Below, piece after piece: positions 34,101 through 40,937 of a stretch of DNA of 64,000 nucleotides. The notes under the pieces are model-generated. The model searched no databases, was not told the DNA's origin, and saw nothing but the letters and a program-made list of their open reading frames with translations. Source of the DNA: Ruminococcus flavefaciens ND2009 (lineage in GTDB: Bacteria; Bacillota; Clostridia; Oscillospirales; Ruminococcaceae); assembly GCF_000621785.1 (NCBI RefSeq), contig NZ_JHXI01000012.1, positions 1 to 64,000 on the forward strand, given 5' to 3'. Position 1 is the stretch's first letter. The number at the start of each line of letters is the position of its first letter. The position numbers were made by a program, and so were the translations under genes.

Positions 34101-34880
34101 CCCGTATTCCCCGGAACAAACTGCGAGTATGATACTGCCCGTGCCTTTGAGAAGGCAGGCGCTAAGCCCGAGGTAGTAGTTATCCGCAACCTGTCCGCAG
34201 GCGACATCGAGGAGAGCGTAAGCTACTTCGAGAGAGCGGTAAGACGCTCTGAGATCATTATGATCCCCGGCGGCTTCAGCGGCGGTGACGAGCCCGAGGG
34301 AAGCGGAAAGTTCATCACAGCATTCTTCCGCAACCCCAAGATCAAGGACGCAGTTCACGACCTCCTCAGGAACCGTGACGGACTTATGCTGGGTATCTGC
34401 AACGGCTTCCAGGCACTTATCAAGCTGGGACTTGTGCCCTACGGCGAGATAATCGACATGGCTGACGACGCTCCCACACTTACATTCAACACTATCAACC
34501 GTCACCAGTCCATGATGGTAAATACACGTATCGCCTCCAACAAGAGCCCCTGGCTCTACGGCTGCGAGGTGGGCGACATACACACAGTTCCGATCTCACA
34601 CGGCGAGGGACGCTTCGTAGCTCCCGCAAGCCTCATTCAGCAGCTTGCAAAGAACGGTCAGATCGCTACACAGTACGTTGACCTTGACGGCAATCCCACA
34701 ATGGATATACGCTATAATCCCAATACCTCCATCGAGGCTATCGAGGGTATCACCTCACCCGACGGACGAGTATTCGGCAAGATGGGTCACTCAGAGCGTA
34801 AGGGCAGCTACATCTGCAAGAACGTTCAGGGCGAAAAGGATCAGAAGATCTTCGAGAGCGGCGTAAAGTACTTCACATAA
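31176..34880 (+). CDS. purL: Phosphoribosylformylglycinamidine synthase (single-chain)
   Basis: A 1234-residue enzyme that makes FGAM from FGAR, glutamine and ATP in purine synthesis. Order: an N-terminal PurS-like part, a linker with YWSDHCRHTTF, two AIRS-like synthetase halves (FKNETHNHPTEIEPFGGAAT near residue 315; GGKDSMSGTF near 775), and a C-terminal class I glutaminase (from about 965) with nucleophile cysteine in MLGICNGFQAL and the histidine in ISHGEGRF. The fused single chain is common in Clostridia. It has its own AAGGAG site and terminator; no other pur gene is adjacent. Confidence 0.97.
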   Translation: MSVFRIYVEKKPEFAVEAQSVLSDIKTALRLNISGVRIINRYDADKLSEEDFNAAISTVFSEPAVDVVYDELPQVAETDRVFAVEYLPGQFDQRADSCEQCIQILRQGERCRVRNARVYIISGVISDEDFAKLKAYIINPVESREASLETVKTLDTNYDIPTTVEELEGFINLNAFGLHAFVDKFGLAMDYDDIKFCQDYFRNEEKRNPTITEIRMIDTYWSDHCRHTTFLTNVENVKIDTPYIKDTYDMYVNVREELGRTDKPMTLMDLATLAAKKLKADGKLPDLDESEEINACSVKIKVDIDGEQEDWILMFKNETHNHPTEIEPFGGAATCLGGAIRDPLSGRSYVYQAMRVTGAANPLVPVEDTIAGKLPQRKITVGAANGYSSYGNQIGLATGHVAEVYHPGYVAKRMEIGAVLGAAPAENIRRESPVPGDIVILLGGKTGRDGCGGATGSSKSHTLESLESCGAEVQKGNPPEERKLQRLFRNPEVTKMIKRCNDFGAGGVSVAIGELTDGLVINLNAVPKKYDGLDGTEIAISESQERMAVVIAPEDLDKFMEEAAKENLEATLVADVVEEPRLKMNWNGNTIVDLSREFLNSNGAPKYTDIEIERPAFSSETVPADSAETWSQLMSNLNVCSQKGLIEKFDSTIGAGTVLMPFGGVYQMTPSQAMAAKIPVLKGETNTCSLMGWGYNPDISEKSPYHGAMLAVIESIAKVVAAGGSYKKCWLTFQEYFERTQNDPTRWGKPMAALLGAFKAQLEMECGSIGGKDSMSGTFENIDVPPTLVSFAVSTAMADKIVSTEFKESGSTVITIVPEYDEHGLPKFDSIRECFDKVEKLIAEDRANAIWTNGYGGFAEGIAKMCFGNKIGFEFTSQPSAEMLFKPCYGAFIIELKGEAKSGEEVLGKTIKDYKILCRDYTLSLDNLQRIWEGKLEPVFPCRIKTTDTTPQTYSSPNRIQLSASTKIAKPRVLIPVFPGTNCEYDTARAFEKAGAKPEVVVIRNLSAGDIEESVSYFERAVRRSEIIMIPGGFSGGDEPEGSGKFITAFFRNPKIKDAVHDLLRNRDGLMLGICNGFQALIKLGLVPYGEIIDMADDAPTLTFNTINRHQSMMVNTRIASNKSPWLYGCEVGDIHTVPISHGEGRFVAPASLIQQLAKNGQIATQYVDLDGNPTMDIRYNPNTSIEAIEGITSPDGRVFGKMGHSERKGSYICKNVQGEKDQKIFESGVKYFT

Positions 34881-34884
34881 GCGT

Positions 34885-34913
34885 AAAAGGACAGCTTCGG
34901 CTGTCCTTTTTTT
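34885..34913 (+). terminator. Terminator after purL
   Basis: AAAGGACAGC and GCTGTCCTTT pair around TTCG and are followed by a T-run. Confidence 0.92.
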
Positions 34914-35064
34914 GCCGTCAGCCCTTAGCCCTGAGCTTGTAGGGGCGGCGTACTTATGCCTACAAACCATGAACGACCATGTGTAGGGGACGGCGTCCCC
35001 GACGTCCCGCCGGTTACGCAAAAAACTTGAACGCGTTGTAGGGGCGGATATTATCCGCCTCTGT
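34914..35064. repeat. GC-rich intergenic repeat cluster
   Basis: Contains a short 7-bp array (CAGCCCT, TAGCCCT, 34919-34932). It also has three GTAGGGG-headed units: TTGTAGGGGCGGCG (34938-34951), GTGTAGGGGACGGCGTCCCC with GACGTCCCG (34981-35009), and TTGTAGGGGCGG followed by ATATTATCCGCC (from 35037). The same units occur at 8888-8964 and 39573-39600. Confidence 0.75.
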
Positions 35065-35142
35065 ATACTTTGCATTGTGCGAAATGCGCAAAAACAAGTG
35101 CATAAATTTGTTATAATGGCGGATTTTTTGAAGCCGCGCAAT

Positions 35143-35153
35143 GTGGTATAATG
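35143..35153 (+). promoter_or_regulatory. Extended -10 promoter of the LRR-cohesin-dockerin gene
   Basis: TGTGGTATAAT gives an extended -10 (TG, one base, TATAAT). A T-rich stretch lies near -35 but is not a good box. Confidence 0.5.
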
Positions 35154-35194
35154 TTTATAAATACAACCCAGTATAGGGAACAGGAGGTCTTTAT

Positions 35195-36946
35195 ATGAAA
35201 TTTAAGAAGTTGTTTGCGGCAGGTCTTGCTTTGGCAATTTCATGCGGCGCTGTACAGACGGCGGCTTTCTATTCTCCCGAAAGCTTTACAGTGGCTGCGG
35301 AGGAGCAGGTCGGAAAGGACGCTGCCGCTCAGGCATATGCGGAGAAATACGGCTATAAGTTTGAAGTGCTGGAAGATGAGCCTGAAACTACCACAACCCA
35401 GCCGTTGATAACTACCACCACCACATATCAGCCGGAAAACATCACCACCACTACTACAGTGACTACTGTCATTGACGGCATAACTTACGGTATAGACGGT
35501 AATCAGGGCAAGATAATCAGCGCTGACAGCACTGTAAAGGGCGATGTTGTTCTCCCCGACAGAGTCGATGAGCTTCCTGTAATGTATATCTGTCAGGACG
35601 CCTTCAAGGGCAATGCAGATATCACCTCGGTAAAGGCTCCAAGATTTCTGTGTAGGATAGAGAAATCAGCATTTAAGAATTGTCCGAAGCTAAAAAAGGC
35701 AGTTCTTTCTGAAAATACAGAATGGATAGAATATGAAGCCTTTGCGGACTGCACCTCTCTTGATGAAATAGTGGTTTATGATGCCAATATAGAACACCAT
35801 CCCGAGACTATCTGCAATGCCTCACAGGGCGGCACCGACGGTGACCGGTGCATTTTCAACGGCACTATCTACGGTTACAAGGACTCCAGTGGTGCACTTT
35901 ACGCCGAGCAGAACGGCTATAAGTTTGAGGAGATAGTTACCACCACTGCTGTCAAAACCTATACTACAACAACCAATACATACGGAACTACTACCACTAC
36001 TACCACTACCACAAGTGATGATGGGGCAACGACTGTAACTACAACTGCAAACACCAGAGAATTCTACTTCAGGATCATTGATGCTGACGGCAAGTCAGAA
36101 GGTTTAGCCAAGGCAGGCGAAGAGCTTCAGTTCAGCCTTATCGTAGACGCCGGCGACAACACCTGTGCAGGACTCGACGCTCAGTATGATCTCGACGGTC
36201 TCGAGCTCCTTCAGATGGGTAAGAAGGCAAAGGCCCTCGGCGGTGCTACAATTGTTAACAGCCCTGAAACAGCCCGTTTCAGCGTTATGTCTGTAAGCGC
36301 TACAACAGGTGAACCTACCCCGGTTACAAACGGTGAGTCTGTATCTATTATCAGGGTCAGGGTCCCCGAGGACGCTGAGAACGGCGACATTATCTCGATT
36401 TCACTCGTTGAGGACCAGCTCCACGTATTCAAGGAAGGCGGCACAGGAGACAAGTACACAACCGGTATCACAGGTTATAGACTTAAAGTTTACACTGACA
36501 ACCCGGTAACTTCAACCACAACAACCGGTCCCGTTGTTCCCGGCGGTACAACAACAACTGCACCGCAGGCGGGGATTACCACAAAAGCTCCTGCTGTTCC
36601 CGGCACTACATCAGCTCCCGTAGTTGCTTTAACTACGACTTCTACCACTGCCTCTGCTGCAGATCCTGTGACTACCACAAAGCCTGTGACTGCCGAAAAG
36701 GCTCTGGGAGACTTCACGGGCGACGGCAAGATAGATGCTGTTGACGCTTCAAATATCCTTGCGAAGTACGCTGCTGCCTCCACAGGCGGAGCTGCTCCCA
36801 CGGCAGATGAGATGGCGTCAGGCGACGTCAACAAGGACGGAAAGCTGAATGCTTTAGACGCCTCTCAGGTACTTGCGTACTACGCCTATAAGGGCGGCGG
36901 AGGAGATAAGTCCTTCACCGAGTATCTTGCAGGCGAAAATCAGTAA
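35195..36946 (+). CDS. Secreted LRR, cohesin-like and dockerin protein
   Basis: A 583-residue exported protein. Order: signal peptide (about 1-35), a T-rich linker, BspA-type leucine-rich repeats (about 125-225: DAFKGNADITSVKAP, SAFKNCPKLKKAVL, EAFADCTSLDEIVV), a second T-rich linker, and a beta-rich domain (about 288-430). The latter reads like a cohesin: GEELQFSLIVD, CAGLDAQYDLDGLELLQ, SIIRVRVPEDAENGDIISISL. A third linker and a type I dockerin follow (GDFTGDGKIDAVDASNILAKY and DVNKDGKLNALDASQVLAYY). A cohesin and dockerin in one chain would suit an adaptor scaffoldin. The cohesin call is by eye. Confidence 0.85.
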   Translation: MKFKKLFAAGLALAISCGAVQTAAFYSPESFTVAAEEQVGKDAAAQAYAEKYGYKFEVLEDEPETTTTQPLITTTTTYQPENITTTTTVTTVIDGITYGIDGNQGKIISADSTVKGDVVLPDRVDELPVMYICQDAFKGNADITSVKAPRFLCRIEKSAFKNCPKLKKAVLSENTEWIEYEAFADCTSLDEIVVYDANIEHHPETICNASQGGTDGDRCIFNGTIYGYKDSSGALYAEQNGYKFEEIVTTTAVKTYTTTTNTYGTTTTTTTTTSDDGATTVTTTANTREFYFRIIDADGKSEGLAKAGEELQFSLIVDAGDNTCAGLDAQYDLDGLELLQMGKKAKALGGATIVNSPETARFSVMSVSATTGEPTPVTNGESVSIIRVRVPEDAENGDIISISLVEDQLHVFKEGGTGDKYTTGITGYRLKVYTDNPVTSTTTTGPVVPGGTTTTAPQAGITTKAPAVPGTTSAPVVALTTTSTTASAADPVTTTKPVTAEKALGDFTGDGKIDAVDASNILAKYAAASTGGAAPTADEMASGDVNKDGKLNALDASQVLAYYAYKGGGGDKSFTEYLAGENQ

Positions 36947-36963
36947 AAATAGTCAGGCATACA

Positions 36964-36997
36964 AGGACGTCCCGATCATCGGGGCGCCCTTTTTTTA
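36964..36997 (+). terminator. Terminator after the LRR-cohesin-dockerin gene
   Basis: An imperfect stem (AGGACGTCCCGA with TCGGGGCGCCCT) is followed by seven T. Confidence 0.8.
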
Positions 36998-37161
36998 TCA
37001 TCTCCCTTCATAAGCAGTGCGGAAGGGGGGCTGAAACAACGGAAAAACGTTGTATAACCGAAAAAATTTTTTGAAATTCGACTTAGTAAACAAATTATTG
37101 CTAATACTATTGTTGATATTCACAGTGTTTCTGCCCGCTGTGCAATGTTCATATTTTTGTG

Positions 37162-37190
37162 TTGACTAATGGGCGAAATTAGTATATAAT
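37162..37190 (+). promoter_or_regulatory. SigA-type promoter of glgA
   Basis: TTGACT (37162-37167) and TATAAT (37185-37190) are 17 bp apart. Confidence 0.8.
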
Positions 37191-37247
37191 ATTAGTAACG
37201 GTTACAGGTGTTGCGCTGTAACAAATACAATGGTAAGGAGATATGCT

Positions 37248-38702
37248 ATGAACAATATTCTATTCGCCGCTTCCGAGTGCGTTCCCTTTATAAAGACCGG
37301 CGGTCTTGCCGATGTTGTAGGCGCACTTCCGCAGTACATCGACAAGAAAAAGTTCGACGTAAGAGTCATAATGCCTTATTACACCTGCATACCCGATAAG
37401 TACAGAAACGAATTCAAGTACGTCCACCACTTCTATATGGATTACGGTATGAGAAGTGAGGGTGTCCATGTCGGTATCATGGAGTATGAATACAACGGTA
37501 TAACCTTTTATTTCGTGGATAACGAGTATTACTTCAAGTGCGACAGCCCCTACTCTCCCGACCTGAAATGGGATATAGAGAGGTTCACCTTCTTCTGCAA
37601 GGCTGTGCTGGCGATACTGCCTGTTATAGGCTTCCGCCCCGACATCATACACTGTCACGACTGGCAGGCTTCCATGATACCTGTCTTCCTGCACACTGCC
37701 TTTGCTACAAATCCCTTCTTCAGCTCAACAAAGTCCATTATGACTATCCATAACCTGAAGTTCCAGGGCGTGTGGGATATAGACACATTCAAGTATAACA
37801 CGGCTCTTCCCGATTATATGTTCACATCGGATAAGCTGGAGTTCCATAACAACGCAAATATGCTCAAGGGTGGTCTGGTCTATGCGGACTACATCACCAC
37901 TGTGTCCGAGACCTACGCCGAGGAGATAAAATATCCCTTCTACGGCGAGCAGCTTGACGGACTTCTCCGCGCAAGGTCTGCTTCCCTGAGAGGTATCCTC
38001 AACGGCATAGACTACAAGGTCTTCGATCCTGCCAATGACAAAAAGATATTTGCGGAGTTCACGCCCAAAAATGCCAAGGCAAAGAAGGCTGAGAACAAGA
38101 AGAAGCTCCAGGAGCAGCTTGGTCTCCCCGTTGACGAGAACAAGTATATGATAGCTATTATCTCCCGTCTGACCGACCAGAAGGGGCTGGATCTGGTGAA
38201 CTACGCTATGGAGAGGATATGCGACGAGAACACTCAGTTCGTCATCATCGGCACAGGTGACCCCAGATACGAGAATATGTTCAAGCACTATCAGTGGAAG
38301 TACCCCGAGAGAGTGTCTGCAAATATCCTCTATTCCGATGAACTGGCTCACAAGCTCTACGCTGCGGCTGATACTATGCTCATGCCGTCGCTGTTCGAGC
38401 CCTGCGGACTTACTCAGCTCATCGCCCTCCGCTACGGGACTCTGCCCATCGTCCGCGAGACAGGCGGTCTCAAGGACACCGTTACTCCCTATAATGAGTT
38501 CGACGGCACAGGCAACGGCTTCTCCTTCGCAAACTACAACGGCGACGAGATGCTGGGAGTCATCAACTACTCCAAGCACATCTACTACAACCACCGCAAG
38601 CAGTGGGATATAATGGTCCAGCGCGCTATGGAGCAGGACTTCTCATGGAACAGCTCCGCCCGTCAGTACGAGGGTATGTACAGCTGGATGATAGAATGGT
38701 AA
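37248..38702 (+). CDS. glgA: Glycogen synthase
   Basis: A 484-residue GT5-family enzyme that extends glycogen from ADP-glucose. The N-terminal KTGGLADVVGALP binds the sugar nucleotide, HCHDWQAS is near residue 130, and the C-terminal catalytic part has PSLFEPCGLTQLIALRYGTLP and RETGGLKDTV. The upstream in-frame ATG at 37230 would precede the AAGGAG site, so ATG at 37248 was chosen. It has its own promoter; no other glycogen genes are adjacent. Confidence 0.96.
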   Translation: MNNILFAASECVPFIKTGGLADVVGALPQYIDKKKFDVRVIMPYYTCIPDKYRNEFKYVHHFYMDYGMRSEGVHVGIMEYEYNGITFYFVDNEYYFKCDSPYSPDLKWDIERFTFFCKAVLAILPVIGFRPDIIHCHDWQASMIPVFLHTAFATNPFFSSTKSIMTIHNLKFQGVWDIDTFKYNTALPDYMFTSDKLEFHNNANMLKGGLVYADYITTVSETYAEEIKYPFYGEQLDGLLRARSASLRGILNGIDYKVFDPANDKKIFAEFTPKNAKAKKAENKKKLQEQLGLPVDENKYMIAIISRLTDQKGLDLVNYAMERICDENTQFVIIGTGDPRYENMFKHYQWKYPERVSANILYSDELAHKLYAAADTMLMPSLFEPCGLTQLIALRYGTLPIVRETGGLKDTVTPYNEFDGTGNGFSFANYNGDEMLGVINYSKHIYYNHRKQWDIMVQRAMEQDFSWNSSARQYEGMYSWMIEW

Positions 38703-38717
38703 TAATTCTGAAACATA

Positions 38718-38755
38718 AGGGAGCGGGGGCGGATTTCTTTCCGCCCTCTCTGCTT
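38718..38755 (+). terminator. Hairpin after glgA, weak terminator
   Basis: GGGCGGA and TCCGCCC form a stem in a purine-pyrimidine context, but there is no long T-run, so termination is uncertain. Confidence 0.35.
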
Positions 38756-38845
38756 CATGTTTGCGGTCATGTTCCGCAAATAATGTAATATTACGGTATA
38801 ACGGTCAGGAACGCCAATGGCGTTACCATATAAAGGAGAAATGCA

Positions 38846-39463
38846 ATGAAAGTTCTTATACTTAACGGAAGTCCCAGAGCAAATGGTAATACTTCCCTGG
38901 CAATAGATGAGATGGTGAAGGTCTTCGCTCAGGAGGGCATCGAGACCGAGGTCTGTCAGGTGGGAAACAAGGCTGTAAGAGGCTGCGTTGCCTGCGGAGG
39001 CTGCGGCGAAAAGGGTAAATGCGTCTTCGATGACGTAGTCAACGAGCTGGCTCCCAAGTTCGAGGAGGCGGACGGTCTCATCGCTGCTTCTCCCGTTTAC
39101 TATGCCTCCGCAAACTCTACTCTGGTAGCCTGTCTGGACAGACTTTTCTTCAGCACCCACTTCGACAAGACCATGAAGGTGGGGGCGGCTATAGCCGTGG
39201 CAAGACGCGGCGGCTGTACGGCTACTTTCGACGAGCTGAACAAATACTTCACCATAAGCGGTATGCCCGTTGCCTCCAGCCAGTACTGGAACATTATCCA
39301 CGGCAGGGAAAAGGGCGAGGCGGCTCAGGACGCTGAGGGTCTCCAGACCATGAGGACCCTCGCAAGGAATATGAGCTTCCTTATGAAGTCCATCGCTCTG
39401 GGCAGGGAGAAATACGGCATTCCCGAGAAGGAACCCTGGCAGCCCACACACTTTATTAGATAA
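38846..39463 (+). CDS. Flavodoxin-fold NAD(P)H-dependent oxidoreductase
   Basis: A 205-residue FMN-binding protein. The N-terminal VLILNGSPRANGNT is the phosphate-binding loop. A CVACGGCGEKGKC stretch (about residues 47-59) resembles the cysteine motif of iron-sulfur flavoproteins, and SPVYYASANS contacts the flavin. It likely reduces quinones or other small electron acceptors. A palindrome AACGCC-AAT-GGCGTT (38810-38824) lies just before the AAAGGAG site and may be an operator. A heptamer array begins right after its stop. Confidence 0.88.
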   Translation: MKVLILNGSPRANGNTSLAIDEMVKVFAQEGIETEVCQVGNKAVRGCVACGGCGEKGKCVFDDVVNELAPKFEEADGLIAASPVYYASANSTLVACLDRLFFSTHFDKTMKVGAAIAVARRGGCTATFDELNKYFTISGMPVASSQYWNIIHGREKGEAAQDAEGLQTMRTLARNMSFLMKSIALGREKYGIPEKEPWQPTHFIR

Positions 39464-39693
39464 TGCATAATTCATAATTCATAATGCATAATTACAGCGG
39501 CGGATACGTAAAACCGTAGTGGCGCACAGTGTGCGCCCACAAACAGCTTGAGAATGCGGGTGTGCAAACACCCGGGACGTCGGGGACGCCGTCCCCTACA
39601 AGGCAGGATTTCGGACAGGTGGTATGCCCGCAAGGCTCGGCGAGCACTGTTTGCCCTCTGCCAAGCACTAATCACTAAGCACTAACAACTAAA
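39464..39693. repeat. Heptamer-bounded element with GC-rich unit inside
   Basis: Left 7-bp array CATAATT/CATAATG at 39466-39493, starting 3 bases after a stop codon, and right array GCACTAA/TCACTAA at 39665-39692. The core contains one reverse copy of the GTAGGGGACGGCGTCCCC unit (39573-39600) and the hairpin GGGTGTGCAAACACCC. No gene is seen. Confidence 0.8.
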
Positions 39694-39706
39694 AAGGATA
39701 ATTTGA

Positions 39707-40366
39707 ATGAATAATATTAAAGGCGCTATTTTCGATATGGACGGTCTCATGATAGACACCGAAAAGCTCTATCTCAAATTCTGGATACTGGCAGCAAAGG
39801 ACTTCGGCTATGATATGACGCCTGAGCACGTCTACTCCATGCGGAGTATGGCGAGGAAGTTCTCTATCCCGCTGCTCAAGGGCATTTTCGGCGAGGACTG
39901 TCCCACCGAGGACATAAGAGCACACCGCACCGAGCTCATGAACGAATACATAAAGGAGAACGGTATCGAGGTCAAAAAGGGACTTTTCACCCTGCTGGAC
40001 TACCTCCGCGGAAAGGGGATAAAAATGGCTGTGGCTACGGCTACTCCCCGCGAGAGGACTCTGGACTACCTTGACAGCATCGGTGCGGCTGACTATTTCT
40101 CGGCTGTGATATGCGGAGACATGATAGAGACAGGCAAGCCGGCTCCCGATATTTACCTTACCGCCGCAAGAGAACTGGGGCTTCCGCCTCAGCAGTGCGC
40201 TGCCTTTGAGGACTCTCCCAACGGCATAAAGGCTGCCCATGCGGCAGGCTGCTTTGCGGTGATGATACCCGATATGACTCAGCCCGATGAGGAGATAAAG
40301 CCCCTCCTCTCGGCAGTTTACGACAGCCTCGATATGGCTGTGGACTTCTTTGAAAGGGGGGGATAA
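39707..40366 (+). CDS. HAD-superfamily hydrolase (beta-phosphoglucomutase-like)
   Basis: A 219-residue HAD hydrolase with cap. Motif I is AIFDMDGLMIDTE (nucleophile D11, D13), motif II is VATATP near residue 109, motif III K is in TGKPAPDIY near 146, and motif IV is AFEDSPNGIKAA. It is likely a sugar-phosphate phosphatase or mutase; the substrate is not evident. No clear ribosome binding site is seen beyond AAAAGGATA. A small gene begins 2 bases after its stop. Confidence 0.9.
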   Translation: MNNIKGAIFDMDGLMIDTEKLYLKFWILAAKDFGYDMTPEHVYSMRSMARKFSIPLLKGIFGEDCPTEDIRAHRTELMNEYIKENGIEVKKGLFTLLDYLRGKGIKMAVATATPRERTLDYLDSIGAADYFSAVICGDMIETGKPAPDIYLTAARELGLPPQQCAAFEDSPNGIKAAHAAGCFAVMIPDMTQPDEEIKPLLSAVYDSLDMAVDFFERGG

Positions 40367-40368
40367 TA

Positions 40369-40611
40369 ATGAGCGTTTCCGAGATATTTGAGATCCCCAA
40401 GTTCTACTACTTCGAGAGCGGCAACGACTTCTCGGGCAGCAAGGGGGACTTCTCTTACAAGATAAGCAACGGCGATAATCTGAAATGTATGACCTGGCAC
40501 GGCAGACTCTGCTCCATGAAGGCGGAGATTGAGCACGAAGCCGAGTTTGACCGTACACAGGAGGGCTTCGACCAGCTGATAAAATGGCTGGAGGAGATGT
40601 ATAAATCATAA
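40369..40611 (+). CDS. Small conserved-looking protein of unknown function
   Basis: An 80-residue soluble acidic protein whose ATG lies 2 bases after the HAD gene stop. Pattern: an N-terminal FEIPKFYYFESGNDFSGS, a beta hairpin GDFSYKI...LKCMTWHGRLC, and an amphipathic C-terminal helix FDQLIKWLEEMYKS. It is similar in layout to small Clostridia proteins often found near hydrolases, but no family name can be given. Its last two codons and stop lie inside a repeat palindrome (40603-40635), which therefore supplies its C-terminus. Confidence 0.75.
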   Translation: MSVSEIFEIPKFYYFESGNDFSGSKGDFSYKISNGDNLKCMTWHGRLCSMKAEIEHEAEFDRTQEGFDQLIKWLEEMYKS

Positions 40612-40754
40612 TTTTGCTTTGCAAAATTATGATTTGAGTAAGTAGTAAGTAGAAAGTAGTGAGTAGAAGACGATACACTGAATAATACTACTCTCTACTT
40701 ACTACTCTCTACTCACTAAGAATTTAACACCGCAGGTGTTAAATTCTTATTTAT
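40603..40754. repeat. Heptamer-bounded element before trkA
   Basis: A palindrome AAATCATAATTTTGC with its complement (40603-40635) is followed by a 7-bp array GAGTAAG/TAGTAAG (40636-40670). Then come a short core, the inverted array CTACTCT/CTACTTA (40688-40720) and a palindrome AATTTAACACC with GGTGTTAAATT (40721-40745). Confidence 0.82.
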
Positions 40755-40758
40755 GCAG

Positions 40759-40787
40759 TTGACAAAAGCATACTGTCGGATTATAAT
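40759..40787 (+). promoter_or_regulatory. SigA-type promoter of trkA-trkH
   Basis: TTGACA (40759-40764) and TATAAT (40782-40787) are 17 bp apart. Transcription should start near 40794, leaving a leader of about 143 bases. Confidence 0.82.
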
Positions 40788-40794
40788 TATTATG

Positions 40795-40937
40795 GGTATT
40801 TACAGCCGCCGTCCCCCGAAAAGTCGGGAGGTGACCAGTAAACGCCCGCAAGTGCCTCGCACATACTCTTATTAAAGCTCGTCTGTGCCGATTATCCGGG
40901 GCGCAGAAGCTTCATCAGAATCAACTACGGAGGAATT
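40795..40937 (+). ncRNA. Structured leader of trkA, candidate cis-regulatory RNA
   Basis: The leader can fold into two domains. TTTAC pairs with GTAAA around the hairpin CCCGA-AAAG-TCGGG. Next to it CGCCC pairs with GGGGCG around GCACA...TGTGC. It does not match the riboswitch classes I recall, including the cyclic di-AMP ydaO type often found before potassium transporters. Folding is by eye. Confidence 0.4.

Noticed and set aside
19614..40720. Heptamer arrays as a CRISPR-like feature
   Set aside because: The units are 7 bp and contiguous with no spacers, and no cas genes are in the window.
40795..40937. Cyclic di-AMP (ydaO) riboswitch before trkA
   Set aside because: The position fits, but the conserved GAATCC and CCGTCAGCTAACCTCG-type core segments are not found. 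It is kept as an unknown structured leader.
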